Shown here in pieces: positions 11,251 through 23,645 of a DNA stretch of 64,000 bases. The notes below the pieces were generated by a model. That model was given only the letters and a program-made list of their open reading frames with translations. It was not told where the DNA came from and made no database searches. The DNA is from Rhizophagus clarus (Eukaryota; Glomeromycota; Glomeromycetes; Glomerales; Glomeraceae). The stretch spans positions 496,001 to 560,000 of the forward strand of contig BLAL01000183.1 of assembly GCA_015698045.1 (NCBI GenBank). The letters are read 5' to 3'. A program made the translations under genes and the position numbers. Every line of letters begins with the position of its first letter. Within the stretch, counting starts at the first letter, position 1.

Positions 11251-13582
11251 TTACGAAGATTTTGATTTCTTTTCTTTTTTATCTTTCTTTTCCTTTGATT
11301 TTTTTTTCTTTTCCTTTTTCTCTCCTTCAACAGTTGTTGCAGTTTCTTGTTCGGATATGTCAGATTTTTTTTCTTTCTTAAGTTTCTTTTTTATATGCTT
11401 TTCTGATGATTCTTCAGCTTCAATATCTTTTTCGTCATCTGACATTTTCTGTTTTAATGAGTGTTAGCAAGTAAATACTTCAAATAAAAAAGTTTAACAT
11501 GTGAAAAAAATTTCAATTACCTTTTCTGTAGACGTTTCTTTAATCTTGACCTTCTTTGCCTTCTTTTCTTTCTTTGGTTTTGACTCACCCGTAGGAATAT
11601 CGGAATCATCATCAATTTTCCTCTACATCGTAGTAAAAATGGTAATAATAATTGTTGAAATCATTTTTTTTTTTTTTTTTTCCTTGAGAAAGAAAAATAC
11701 CTTTTTAGTCAAGATTGTTCCCTCTTCCTGATCTTCTGTCGATTGAGTTGATGCAACTGGTGCAGTAGGAACTAAATTGGCATGTGGAACTGCGGCTGAT
11801 GATGTACTGGGACCATCCTTAGTACTAATTGCACTTGCACTGAGATCTACAAATGAAGTCTTCCAAGAAGTAGGAGTGTTGTCATTTACGCGACCATATT
11901 TGTCTAATTTGCCCTCGGAAATTAGTTTCTTCTTTTCCATGGCCTATTAATCATAAGTTGTTATTGCCCACAAGTTTATCAAGAATATACTGTACAATTC
12001 CTATCACTAACCTTAGGTCCTAGTCCCCACGCTCTTGGGTATGTATCACGCTCCATAATTACTCTCTTTATTTTAGCAACAACTCCTATAAAATAAAAAT
12101 TAGTATTATTGATATCAAATTGATTTAAAAGCATACATGAATAAATAAACATACATACCGTGATCTACAGAACTCATAACTGCAGTGGTCATTAACGCTA
12201 TACCAAGAGCAATAGCTTCACCTTTTGTAGTCATAAGAACAACCTCTTCATTTAACTCGATACCATCCTCATATCGAAGTAGACCTGGTATCATCAATTT
12301 AGCACCATAACAAATAGCATTAACGGCACTATCTTTGACAACAATTCTCTTATATGTCGTGAGAAGAGATTCAAGGGGACGAATAGCTCTTCGAAGATAT
12401 GTTTCTAATAAAGTAATGAACACAATAAATTAGATTAAATTATTAAATTGGATAAATTGGATATACTTGGAAATATTAATTTATCACCATCTTTTGTATT
12501 TTTGTGTACCCATTTAGCATCCAAAATATCATGCATTGTTACAATATCATCCTGTAATTTAAAGAGAATAGGTAAGTTAATTATCTTATTAACAAGAAAT
12601 AAGGAGAATTAAATTTGATGTGAACACTCACATTCTCAGACAATGCACCAGAACGAACGCGTCGAAGTTCTTGCATATGAGCTCCAACGCCAAGGATCAA
12701 CCCCAGATGTACACATAAAGTTCGGATATAAGTTCCTGCTTCACAGCTTACCCAAAACAATCCCAAATGTCGATTTTCATCGTATTCGATCATCTTTGTT
12801 TCATGCACGGTACGGATACGCAATTGACGTTTTACAGCAGAAATTAGAGGAGGTCGTTGGAAGAGAGCCCCTGTGAGTGTTTCTAAGCCTTGTGTAAACT
12901 TTTTTGCAGATTCAAGAGCTTCGTGAAATCGAACTACGCACACATACTCCTTTCCTATTTTATATAAGATTCACGTATGTTCATCGACAAGTTACATTTC
13001 GAAAATTATTCCATTAAAGAATAAAACAACAATTACCTGCACTTTGTTGTGATTTAACTAAACGAGTCGCCCGATCTATACAAACTATCAAGCAGCCCGT
13101 TACTTTAGGATCTAAGGTACCACTATGGCCTGTCTTTTCGACTTCAAGGATACGCCGTACCCATGCTACAACTTCATGAGATGAAGGATTCGCAGGCTTA
13201 TCAAGATTGATTATTCCATATCTAATGATCGTTGATTATCAATTTAATCGTAAAAACACAAAAGAATGGAAAGTTTCACGAATGATACAAACTTAATATA
13301 ATCAACTATTTCACGTTTAAGTGGTGAACATCCATGAGTGACGGGTGTATAGTGACCTGTACGAACATGAAGCTTATCATAATTCTATACGATTTTTCGC
13401 GAATTAGTAAATTATTTTTTAATGCTATAGAGAAGGGGAAAACAAAGTTGAGTTGGCTTAAACTTAAGAGAGTAAAGAGCACATACCTTTAAGAGCAGAG
13501 GCCATTCTGATGTATCTAAAGCTGGTGTATATTTTTGAGGTTTAATAGAGTATCCTTCTTCGCTTTTTATTGAATCAGCCAT
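11251..13582 (-). CDS. CBF5: Dyskerin/Cbf5, H/ACA RNP pseudouridine synthase
   Basis: Catalytic subunit of H/ACA snoRNPs; converts uridine to pseudouridine in rRNA and other RNAs in the nucleolus. Start chosen at 13582 ([12 protein letters not shown]), which matches the family start; an in-frame ATG 15 nt upstream is the alternative. Multi-exon, about 550 aa. Visible in order: the N-terminal DKC-type block ([20 protein letters not shown]), the TruB core with the catalytic Asp in [51 protein letters not shown], and [20 protein letters not shown]. The PUA domain is [19 protein letters not shown] through [16 protein letters not shown], followed by [15 protein letters not shown]. After it comes an extension of about 180 aa: a Ser/Ala/Thr-rich linker and two lysine-rich exons of KKE/KKD type ending KEKKSKSS, the usual nucleolar-tail composition. 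Confidence 0.95.
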
Positions 13583-15087
13583 TAACCAAACAAACAACTA
13601 TAATTATACAAAAGGGTTATTTGTCAGTATATCAAGAGTATTCACCCGAATTTGCATTAAGCTGTACTAAAAATTTTTTATTCATTTAGTTAACTTACCC
13701 AGGCAAATACTTGGAAAGAGTAAATTTGGTTTGAAAAATAAAAGAGGTTGAAAATTTTTTTCCGATATAAATTTTATTACGGTGTTTTTTTTAATAGGAA
13801 GTATGGGAAAATTTTTTTTTTTTTTTTTGATTAATTTACATCTGTGCATCACTGCATATCACGTAGATCGTTATGACGTAATCGTCGTCTAAGATAGATT
13901 CGCATCATAATTTGTTGGACCTTTTCCTCGTTAACAAATAAAGATTTAAAATCTTATTTAGACTGTATGACCATTACGATAAAAGAAATCGACTGACATG
14001 TTCCTAATGATCTTCAATTTTATATGTTCATTCTAAATAAGTATAATGATGTTTGAAAGTTATATTCTTAAAAAGCTTGATAGCGTTATTCATAAAACTA
14101 ATGTCTGATTCACGAAAAAGGACTGTTCTATCGAAATTAATAATTAAATTAAATTGGGAATAATTATAATTTCTTTATATACAAGAATAAAATAACTTCA
14201 TTTGTTAATTCAAAAAAAAAAAAAAAATTGATCTGTATTTCCTAGTTCTTCGAGTACAAAATACATATTATAAGTTCAGAAATAGTATAATAAAACGCGA
14301 AAATAATTCGTATTTCCATAATTTTGGAGGAAGTGATAAAAAAAAAAAAAACTGAACCCCTTTTTTCTTATTGAGATGAATGCGCTTTGGTGTTACGGAG
14401 GAATCAAGGATAATATGCGCGTGAGAATTTACCATTTGTGCTGTATTTGTTGTATTAATTAATTGAAACAATGCTGGTAAAAGATCAAAAGGTCTCAATT
14501 ACTCAGGAGTCAGGACCACCATTTGTACTATCACATAATTTATCAAGACGTTTGTGTGACGTGATGTTAAAAAGCTCTTTAAATCGGGAAATTCAAAGGC
14601 GACCGACCAAAGACTGGCAAACCATTTTATTTTTAGAAAATACGAGATTGAAATAGACAGTGAAATTCAGTATTATACGTATAATAAACAAGTAACATAT
14701 TTCCTAATCACACATTATCAAGTGAATGACAATAAAGGAATTAATGACTAAAATATTCCAGGAATAATAAAATACGTGATAATAATAGTTACATTTTGAC
14801 ATCGATATAAAATCAAAATTATAGTTTATTAATAAATTAATATAAATAATATATTACGAACATAAAATATTTTAGTCAAAAGTGATAATTTTTTTTTTTT
14901 ATAATATATACAAATTCTATTATTGATGAATAAAATATAATTTACATATCACGGTGGTAATCATATCATAGGTTGTATACGAAATCACGAATACTAGCCC
15001 GATGATACCCATTATAAAAAAATAATCGTTTTTTTAAGTTGTAAAAAAATGTCTAAAATAAAACTGATAAATTTACTTTTACTTTTG
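13583..15087. other. Intergenic region, 1.5 kb
   Basis: Lies between the starts of Cbf5 transcription and the stop of the Zn-cluster gene. It includes T/A tracts (13810-13830, 14208-14226, 14339-14351) and a 61-codon plus-strand frame (14471-14656) without recognisable motif or splice partners. No gene is called. Confidence 0.5.
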
Positions 15088-18000
15088 TTATTGGATATTA
15101 TTATTTCCCATAACGGAAATTCCTAAACCTACAGAATCATATTCTTCATCATTATTATATCCGCTATTATTATCGTACTTTGAAGCAGTTCCAAAATTAT
15201 CTTCATTTTGTAATACATTCCAAAGTTCGTCTCCAGCAAATTCATTTAAAGAACCTGAGAGAAAGTCTTGTGGTTGCATTGGAGGAGTTAACATTGTATT
15301 TTCCACAGGTAATGAAGTAGGAGTTAATGTATTAGAAGATAATTCATCATGATTCCATCGTTGAGGTTGAGGTCGTGCAGATAATGGAGGCGTCCAAAGT
15401 ACGTTATTATTTATATTATTACACTTATCATCAAGTTGATCAATATACTGTTGTTGTGATAAAAGTTTAGATAAATTTGTATCAATATGTTGAGGTTTTG
15501 CATCCATTCCTTCATGTGATATGTGTGGTGAAATATGTGGTGATTGTCCTAATGGAGAATTGTATTCTTGAGATGAATGATGTAATTGTGAAGAATGATA
15601 ATCTTCTTGCAGTTGTAATTGTGGAGATTGACTTAATGGTGTATGAAATTGTTGTGGCTCAAGTTGAGGAGATTGCTGTGAAGGTGTTCGTTGTAAAGGA
15701 GTATGATATTGCGAACCAAATTGTTGATTGTCTTGATGATCAAATTGCTCAGGTTCATCAACAATGACACCACCTACCGTTAATTGTGGCAAATCAGGAT
15801 TCTGTCCAGAAGAAAATGCAGAAAAATTAAAAGTTTTATCTGTCTTAAACGTAAAGTTAAAATCTTGCGTATCTTGCTGTCCCATGAAATCATATCTTGA
15901 ACCAAAATTATACATTTTAGATGAATAACTTAGTGACTTTGATTTTTGTTTGCGAGGCATAAAATGTCCTCCTCCACTTTGTTTCCTCGCTATCCAACTA
16001 TATCGTCTTCTAATTGACTCTACATCATCAGCGTTATCAGGGATAAATACTTCCCATTCTCTCGCATTAATTTCATGATTACCCACTCTATTTGATTCTA
16101 TACCTAATAACCTTCGTTCAATACAATCAATCTTTCCTATATTAAATAATTCATCGACTTGCTGCTTCATAATTTCGAGACGTTGTAACATGTCTCGAGA
16201 TTTTTTGTTATTTTCGCTTTCGTTATTAATATGCCAGGAAAAGACGCACATTGCTGGATTGATTGCTAAAGACCCAGAAACCGAAAATCTAAAAAAATCC
16301 TTATGCTTATCCAATAAGATTTCAAGCCAATGAACGATAATAGTAGCTGATTGAATGCAAATTATAGATGAATTTGTGGTATTAACATTATACTGCGCTT
16401 GAGGTTTCATATATCTACTGTGAAGTAAAATTAATATAGTATAGAAGAAGATATGTATATCACCTATTATATAACAAATAATTTAAAAAAAAATTATGTT
16501 TATAAGAGCATGAACAAAAATATTACCTAAATAAATTTAAATAAAATTATTTACCTCCAATACCATTTAATAAAATTCCGTCAGGATCTTTTACGATTTT
16601 TTCAAATTTCAACCAATCTGGAAGAGAATTAAACCAACTTGCAAGTGCGGCATCCAAAACTCTGAATTTATTTTCATCATCTTGCATCAAAAATCTTAAT
16701 CTTGACGCAGCATGCATATACTTCCTTACCCTAGCGCAAATTCTACTAAGATTTATTAGGTAAATATAGGCTATTTCAAGTTTAGTATTTTCATCGGTTG
16801 GATTTTGATCAGATGGCATTAAAGGGACATCTACGTCACAGTCCGTTTCATCAATCATGTTAGGACGACCATAAGTAGCAGAGACGAGACTTAAATTAAA
16901 ATCATCAGCACGTTAGTAAATTAAATAATATTTTTAATAAGCATAGTAAGTTAAAGTAACTTACTTTTCGGAAATAAAAGTCATCCAAAATGCTTCATTT
17001 CTCATCTTTTCTATTTCTTTATCCATTTCGACTTTTTTAAACTTCCTATGCAATCCAAGCTCAAATAACATCTTAGTTGCAATTCCATTGTACATCCAAC
17101 GAGAACCAATCTGAATGATGAACAAAAACTTTATTAAAACGTATTATTTTAAAAAAAAATTTTTTTTTTGTAATTATAATTACCTGTTTATTATGCTGTC
17201 CTAAAAGAATAATGGCCATTACAGTAAGAACGTGTGGCTGTGTACAGTATTCGTATAGTAAAGCTAATTAATCATTAATTATTAATGTTAATGTAAATTG
17301 TAATAACGAGGTTAAATTAAAAGTTTGTTCTTAGACGAATTGATATTACCTTCGGCTCTGTCAAAATATATTCTTCCGTTCTTCTTATCTGGATCATCAT
17401 GGAACGGAGAAGCAATAAAGAATATACAATTCAACAAGAGTAAATGTTGGGGCGTAGATAAATTTCCAGGAGCATTTCTAACAACTTCATGAGCATTCCA
17501 AACGATTTCTTTTCTAATAGCGGGAAAATATCGATGAACATGCTACATAATAAAAAAATCTTTTATTATGAAGTAAAAACTTAAATTGATTAAAAGATAT
17601 TAAATAAAATATAAACCTTATAATATAAATGTATTAATTCAATGGCAGTCTTCTCATTCGGTAAAATCTTCAACGATTTATCAACTTCTGAAATATCTTT
17701 AGTCATTTGAGGAATAATCATTTCTCCAATATCTTCTTCATCAAGCATTAACAAGCTACCTTCACCGATATATCGTGTTGATTCATATAAGTTCATATTC
17801 TTGATGTTTGTAATTAAATCTTCCATGACAGTATCTTCATTTGACACATGATGACGTTGTTGAGTGAATTGTTGAGGTTGTCGTTGAGGTACCTGTTGAG
17901 GTAATTGTTGAGGTGGCTGATGGGGAGGTGGCTGTTGTGGCATTTGTTGGTGTGACGATTGTTGAGGCGAGAGCTGTTGATGTGACTCTTGATGAATTTG

Positions 18001-18773
18001 CTGAGGCGGTATTGAAGTTTGAGGTAGATAGTTTTCAGATAATTGTGGTACTTGATGTATGAGTACAGAAAAATCATTATCGTTTAAGTAATATGGATCG
18101 TACTATTGAAATATAAAAATAGTTACATTAGCAAATAAGAGACGAACTTTGTCGAAATTTGATAATTAAAAAAAATATAAACCTGCTGTTGTTGAGTATC
18201 TTTTGGAATGGATGAAACGATATCAGAAGTGTACTGAAGGACTTCAGAGGCAAGTGTTGAGGTATCATCCTATGTTGAATAGAGAGATCATACAAATCAA
18301 CAAAAAAAAATCACTTCAAAAAAAAAAAAAAAAAGTGTACACGAAATAGATCAAAAAAATTTACTTACAGGAGCGTCATAAACGTTTGAGTTCGTGGTCA
18401 TTGATATCATCGGCCTTGTCAGCATTCCGGGAACATGTTGACTATTATTAACATCAATCCCAAATCCTCTCGAAGCCATTGATAAATAACCTGATTCATC
18501 ATATAATTGTCCAAACTGCATTTTTTGCAAATAATTTAATTGTGTTTGAAAAAAATTAGAGTCGGCTTGTGCTCTCATTCCAGTCTGCTTATCTCGCATC
18601 GTTTCAGTGAGAGCAGCATATGTATAACTACACTTTCTATTCGTCTTTTTACATGTACCACATTCTGGTCGTTCTCTATCACATTTAACCTTGCGATTTT
18701 TACAAACATCACAAGTTGATACTAATTTTACCCGTTTAGGGTTTGTAAAAGGCCTAAGATAAACTACATCCAT
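15088..18773 (-). CDS. Zn(II)2Cys6 fungal transcription factor with fungal_trans domain
   Basis: Large sequence-specific regulator, about 1,030 aa. Start at 18773 (MDVVYLRPFTNPKR). The binuclear cluster is complete near residues 20-50: CDVCKNRKVKCDRERPECGT then CKKTNRKC, six cysteines in the usual spacing. Exon 1 is 18773-18369; the second begins at the GATGATACC after the CATAG acceptor. A Gln/Pro-rich stretch (PQQPPPHQPPQQLPQQ type) follows. The middle-homology (fungal_trans) region spans several exons: YFPAIRKEIVWNAHEVVRN, the block IGSRWMYNGIATKMLFELGL with HRK, and EAFWMTFISEKLVSATYGRP then DETDCDVDVP. The final exon (about 460 aa) starts upstream of MKPQAQYN; its C-terminus is His/Gln/Ser-rich with many SPQ repeats and ends in Asn-rich sequence. 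Target genes are unknown; the middle region resembles the Gal4/XlnR-type regulators in general. Confidence 0.88.
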
Positions 18774-20196
18774 TTAGTTAAAATAATAATGGGATATGAT
18801 TAGATAATAAATAATAATATATATATATTTATAAAGAAAAGTAGAAAGAGAGAAAAAAATTATTCTTGTTTTTTTTAAAAAAATGAAAATTTTGAGTAAC
18901 TATCAAGGAAGTTAGGTATTTATATATATATTCATGTGCACCTGATTGATCGACCATTACCCAAATATTTTTTATGGTTCTTATGGTAAATCCGCATTTG
19001 ATTTACCGATTTTCATTGGATTATCAAAGTCAAAAAAAAAAAAAAGAATTGTTTGACAGCTATATTAGGAAAAAATCATTTTTTGCGGGATTTTCTTTTT
19101 TGGAATTGTAAGGTAGAATCAATCATTTAATCAAAAGAATGGTTAATTTCCGAAGAATCTTTCCTTAATACTCCCAATTCTCCAACTTTGCCTTTTATAC
19201 AAAGCCACAACTTGATATGTCAATTGCATTCGCCCATCTCTATTAGACGATTACTCAAAAAGGAATTTTTAAATAAAACAAAACATACGTATTACTAATA
19301 AACTTTTGTAACACATAACAAGACCTTAAGAAGGTCTTTTTATTCTGTCAAATTACAAATATATCAAAAAATCTCATGATTTTTTCCGTAGAAAAATCTC
19401 ACAAAAACATATTATTATGATATGTCCAATCTTAAGATGGTATAGTGCATTCAATCGGACTATTATTTTCCTCATTAACTTAATTATTAATTTAATTATT
19501 AAATATAAATAAAATACATAAACAAATAAGTATAAAAAAAGGAAGATGATAAAAAATTTTTCGTAAGAAAGGCGATTGTCAATTAAACGAATAAGTATCA
19601 ATTAAAAAACTCCGCAGTTAGTAATTATATCAATAATAAATGTATTTTCATAAAAAAATGATTATAAAATGAATTTCCAAATGGGATCTAACTGAATCAA
19701 AATCTTTTAGCCAATAAAATCAGTTATATTTTGCGTGTATTCTTCCCTGCCCCTAAGTCGTTAACTTTATTTAGATCTTACGATATGACCGAAAACTTGT
19801 TGGCTAACAAAGAATTTCTCCGTACTACTTCAATTATACACATTACACAAAGCTTTTTATTTTCTTTGCTGACAAACTTGCGGCATATGTAAATTTGCTG
19901 CGGAATGAAGTAACGTACATGAAACCATTTGGCGTTTTAACAGATCGTTTGCTTGCATGTACATCGGGTGCTTTTACGTTCATAATTAGCATAAAGTTCA
20001 GACATTATATACATATAGATGTATATATATGTATATAAAAGTTCGACATTTGGTGTATTTTGGCGACATTTCATTAAAAATTCACATGGTGATTACTGTT
20101 TAAATTTTGACATTTTAATTAATTTTTGCTCTATATATATATATATATATATATACATTTTATTTATCTAAATTATTTTTATTTTTTTTTTTTTTT
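18774..20196. other. Intergenic region, 1.4 kb
   Basis: Contains the promoter side of the Zn-cluster gene and the 3' flank of the Ig-like membrane gene. There is a poly-A/T tract near 19028-19045, an alternating TATA/GTATATA segment at 20010-20040 and an (AT)n run at 20131-20154. The minus-strand frame 19374-19601 is AT-driven and is not supported. Confidence 0.55.
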
Positions 20197-23100
20197 CTAA
20201 TTACCAACTATACTAGACATATTGGACATCCTTCTTTTTATATTTAGTTGTACAATTGAATAATATATTCTAGAAACTAATTTATTTGCTAAAATAACAG
20301 AACTTGTTAATAATGAAAGAAATGGAATAAGATCATATGAAATAGTTGAATTTAAGTAAATAATCTAAAATTAAAACAAAAAAAAAAAACATATTATTTT
20401 TAGAATTAAATAATATCTATAATTCAAATATTAATTCTTTTTAACTTTACTAACCTGAATAATTAATTGAGGAATATCTTCGATAAAAAATTTGAGAAAA
20501 CTACCCCAAAAAATATAAGATCCAGCTTTATCAGAAAAAGGAGCATTCAACATCATAACACCAGCAATTTGAGAAGAAAGTATATTTAATACTTCAACAT
20601 CAGCACCTGCCAATATTGTAAATAAAGCTGCTATACTTGTATTATTTCTAAACCATTTATAAAAAGCTTTATTTTTTATAATTTCTCGAAGTACTATAAA
20701 AACGCTTAATATAATATTAATTGTTGTTGGTACTGCACAAAAAATTATACTAATTAAAAAAAAATAAAAAAAAAAAATGCAAATTAATATAAGTTGATTT
20801 AAGGAATAATTATAAGATTATTTTTACCTTGGAATGAATATTAATTTAACATTATTTCCTTTAACTAAAATAAATGTAATATCTATAATAAAATCCAATA
20901 ATATTAAAGAAAATTTAAATATATAAATATTTTTACCCTAAAAATAAAAAAATTTTACTTAATAAAATAAATTAATAATTAAAAAAAATTATATGTATTA
21001 AAATTTACATTACCATAGGATATTTTTTCCTGATATAATAATAAAATAATCCTATAATAATTATCCCAATCAATATACTGATTATATAAGACTTATAACA
21101 ATCAAAAATATCATCTAAATAATATAATTAAAAGTATTAGATATGCTTATAATATTATTAAGATTAGTTTTAAAATACTTACAATTTTGTTGAAATCCGT
21201 AATTGGCATCTATAAGGTTTGTTGTATTAGACCATGAAATTGGCGTCATTTCTTTATCTTTAATTAACATATCTAAATCTTTTATTACACTAACTACATT
21301 TCTTTCATTTTTATTCAGGCCGTTTTTGCATTTGATTGATAATGTAAAAACTATTTGATCTTTATTAAATTCACAGCACTTAATATCCAATCTTTTTACA
21401 TCAACAGGTATCGCACTCGCCAAATCAGTTTTTAACTGGAAACCAAATTCTGATTTGCGTTCACGTGAAAGATTATTATAATATTTTGTTCCATCAGCCG
21501 TTAAAGAGAATGTTCCATAAGAATCATCTTTAAAATATAATTATAGTTTGTTTCTTTTTTTTTACTGTTTTGAGTATATGAAACATTAAAGAAAAATTTA
21601 CCTGCAAATTTATCATCGTTTATGTCACCTAAAATAAAAAAAAAAAAAAGAGTGTAAAATGTTTGTTATGTTAAATGTTTATTTTCAAATTAAATATTTA
21701 CTTACTTGTTTTGAAGCTCCAATAGCTTTTACCAACACCTGCTAGAGGCTGATTCGATATCAGATCTTTAACAGCATTATCATCAATAACAATGTAATAA
21801 TTTGCATTCGGTTTGTTGAAGGTGCTTTCTAAAACATCTATATATACCGTCCTATTATCACTGCCAAGTTTAAAAACTTTTGAAGGATTGCCCGGGGCAG
21901 ATTGTCGTAATCTTGGGGTTCCATTATCATCTTGATATATGGAAAAATTATTTATTGATAACGTTACAGGCATATTGTATGTAATACTAATTTGAGGAGT
22001 TGATAGCGATATGTTAGAGTTAATAGCTGGGTAGGTAGAATTTACACATGGATTATTATAATCTAAAAAAAGGGATTGCATCTTAATTAATTAATTATCG
22101 TAGTAATAGCTAGTAACAGAAGTTTTTTTTTTCCTTACCGTTAGAAATTTTTGGCAAATTTGAAGATGAAATTTTCCAAGAAAATTCATCATTTTGAGTA
22201 ATTAAATACATGGTCCCGTTATTGAAATCTCCTATTGCATATGATCCTTTATATATCATTAAGTCAGGTGAAAAATCCCAATTTTTATAATAAATTCCAT
22301 CATTATCAAGTATACTTCCTTGAAGATTATAGAGAACAGTATTGGAGGTACGTTTTAATAAAGATAACAAAAAACCCCCATAATATAAATTGTTTAATTC
22401 TAGTTTTGTTGCATGACTATCATAATTTATATTCGAACATTTTCCTATATTAAGTACAGAACTAAAAAGAAAAAACTTTTTTTTTTAGGATCCATAAAAA
22501 TTGAAGAAAAACAAAAAAAAAAAAATGAAAAGTAAGTAAGTGTAAAACTAACCCTGAATCTTGAAAAGATATTTTTAATAAATGCTTTTTTGATTTTTTT
22601 TTAGATTTTACGCTATTAATTACTAAAATGCAGAAAGAACTCATGCTCATACGAGTGTTACTACAAACAAATTTATCCACACTTAAATGTGGAATTGTTG
22701 ATTGATAAATTATGAAAGGACCATCTACTCCATTCACAATAGGTTTAATATAAGAAACGAAAACTTCAAACATAATTTCGGTTGGATCATTAGATTCAAC
22801 GCAATTCTTTTCGAAATTTGTTGGGTTATATTTAATAAAAATGAAATTCCCTTCAATTCTTGGAGACACAAAGTATGGACCGAATGGAATATTCAACATT
22901 TGTGTTCCATTATTGATTTTAATAATGTTTTCCTTGGCATCACTAGTGATACAAACAACTTATTATAATTTTATAATTAAAAAAAAAAAGAAAAGAATAA
23001 AGAATAAAAAAAGCAAAATTCTTACAGCCCGTTAAAATAACTCCATGATACAACAGTTTCATTTTCGTACGTTGTAAAAAGAAAACCGTATTCTTCAGTT

Positions 23101-23645
23101 ATATATGGTGTGATCTTAGTACCATTGGTGTATAAACTTCCATTTATTACGGAGACAGGTGCAAGATATGTATTACTATAATTAATTGTTATGTTAACAA
23201 ATTATTAAGAGGTATAGTAGATTCGTTGACGATTTCTGACAAACCTAATAAAATTTCCCGCGTAATCAATAAGTAACGCATAATAACTTGCAGAATCAAT
23301 ATCGGTGGAATTCACATAAAGCACTAATAAATAATTCGGGAAGTAATTCTCAATTTGAAATGTTCCATTACAAAAATTAAATTCAGGTATTGGGTAATCA
23401 ACTCTAGCAACTTCAATGGTGCCATTTCGATATAATATTCGAAGATCAATTCGTGGTTCAATGCAGATCTCATTAATTGGTTTAGTCATGTGTAAAATCG
23501 TTTTATCATTCAAGTCAAATGTTCGTCCAATCACAAGCCTTTCGTTTTCGTTATATATAATGGAATTCCAAGAAGAATATACAATTGATGGATTTATAAG
23601 CAGAGAGAAAATTGCTATAGTTATAAAATATGATGATAAATTCAT
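20197..23645 (-). CDS. Secreted/membrane protein with bacterial-Ig-like ectodomain and multi-TM C-terminus
   Basis: About 900 aa in ten or more exons. Start at 23645: MNLSSYFITIAIFSLLINPS is a clear signal peptide. The long extracellular part is N-glycosylation-rich (many NxS/T) and consists of β-rich segments with repeated patterns of the type NG-T and YYALLIDYAGNF. The exon at 22081-21700 reads STPQISITYNMPVTLSINNF and continues to GSDNRTVYIDVLESTFNKP, then ANYYIVIDDNAVKDLISN: this is the SbsA-type Ig-like fold (Big_5-like) by pattern. After a Cys-containing juxtamembrane block (DIKCCEFNKDQIVFTLSIK) comes a TM segment (SYIISILIGIIIIGLFYYY), then three or more further hydrophobic segments on small exons and a basic tail (NIKRRMS) ending at the TAG at 20197-20199. 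Function unknown; a cell-surface sensor or adhesin is conceivable. Exon phases at three junctions were checked and agree. Confidence 0.78.

Noticed and set aside
14471..14656. 61-aa plus-strand frame MLVKDQKVSITQE...
   Set aside because: No family, no splice partners, flanked by homopolymers. Kept as intergenic.
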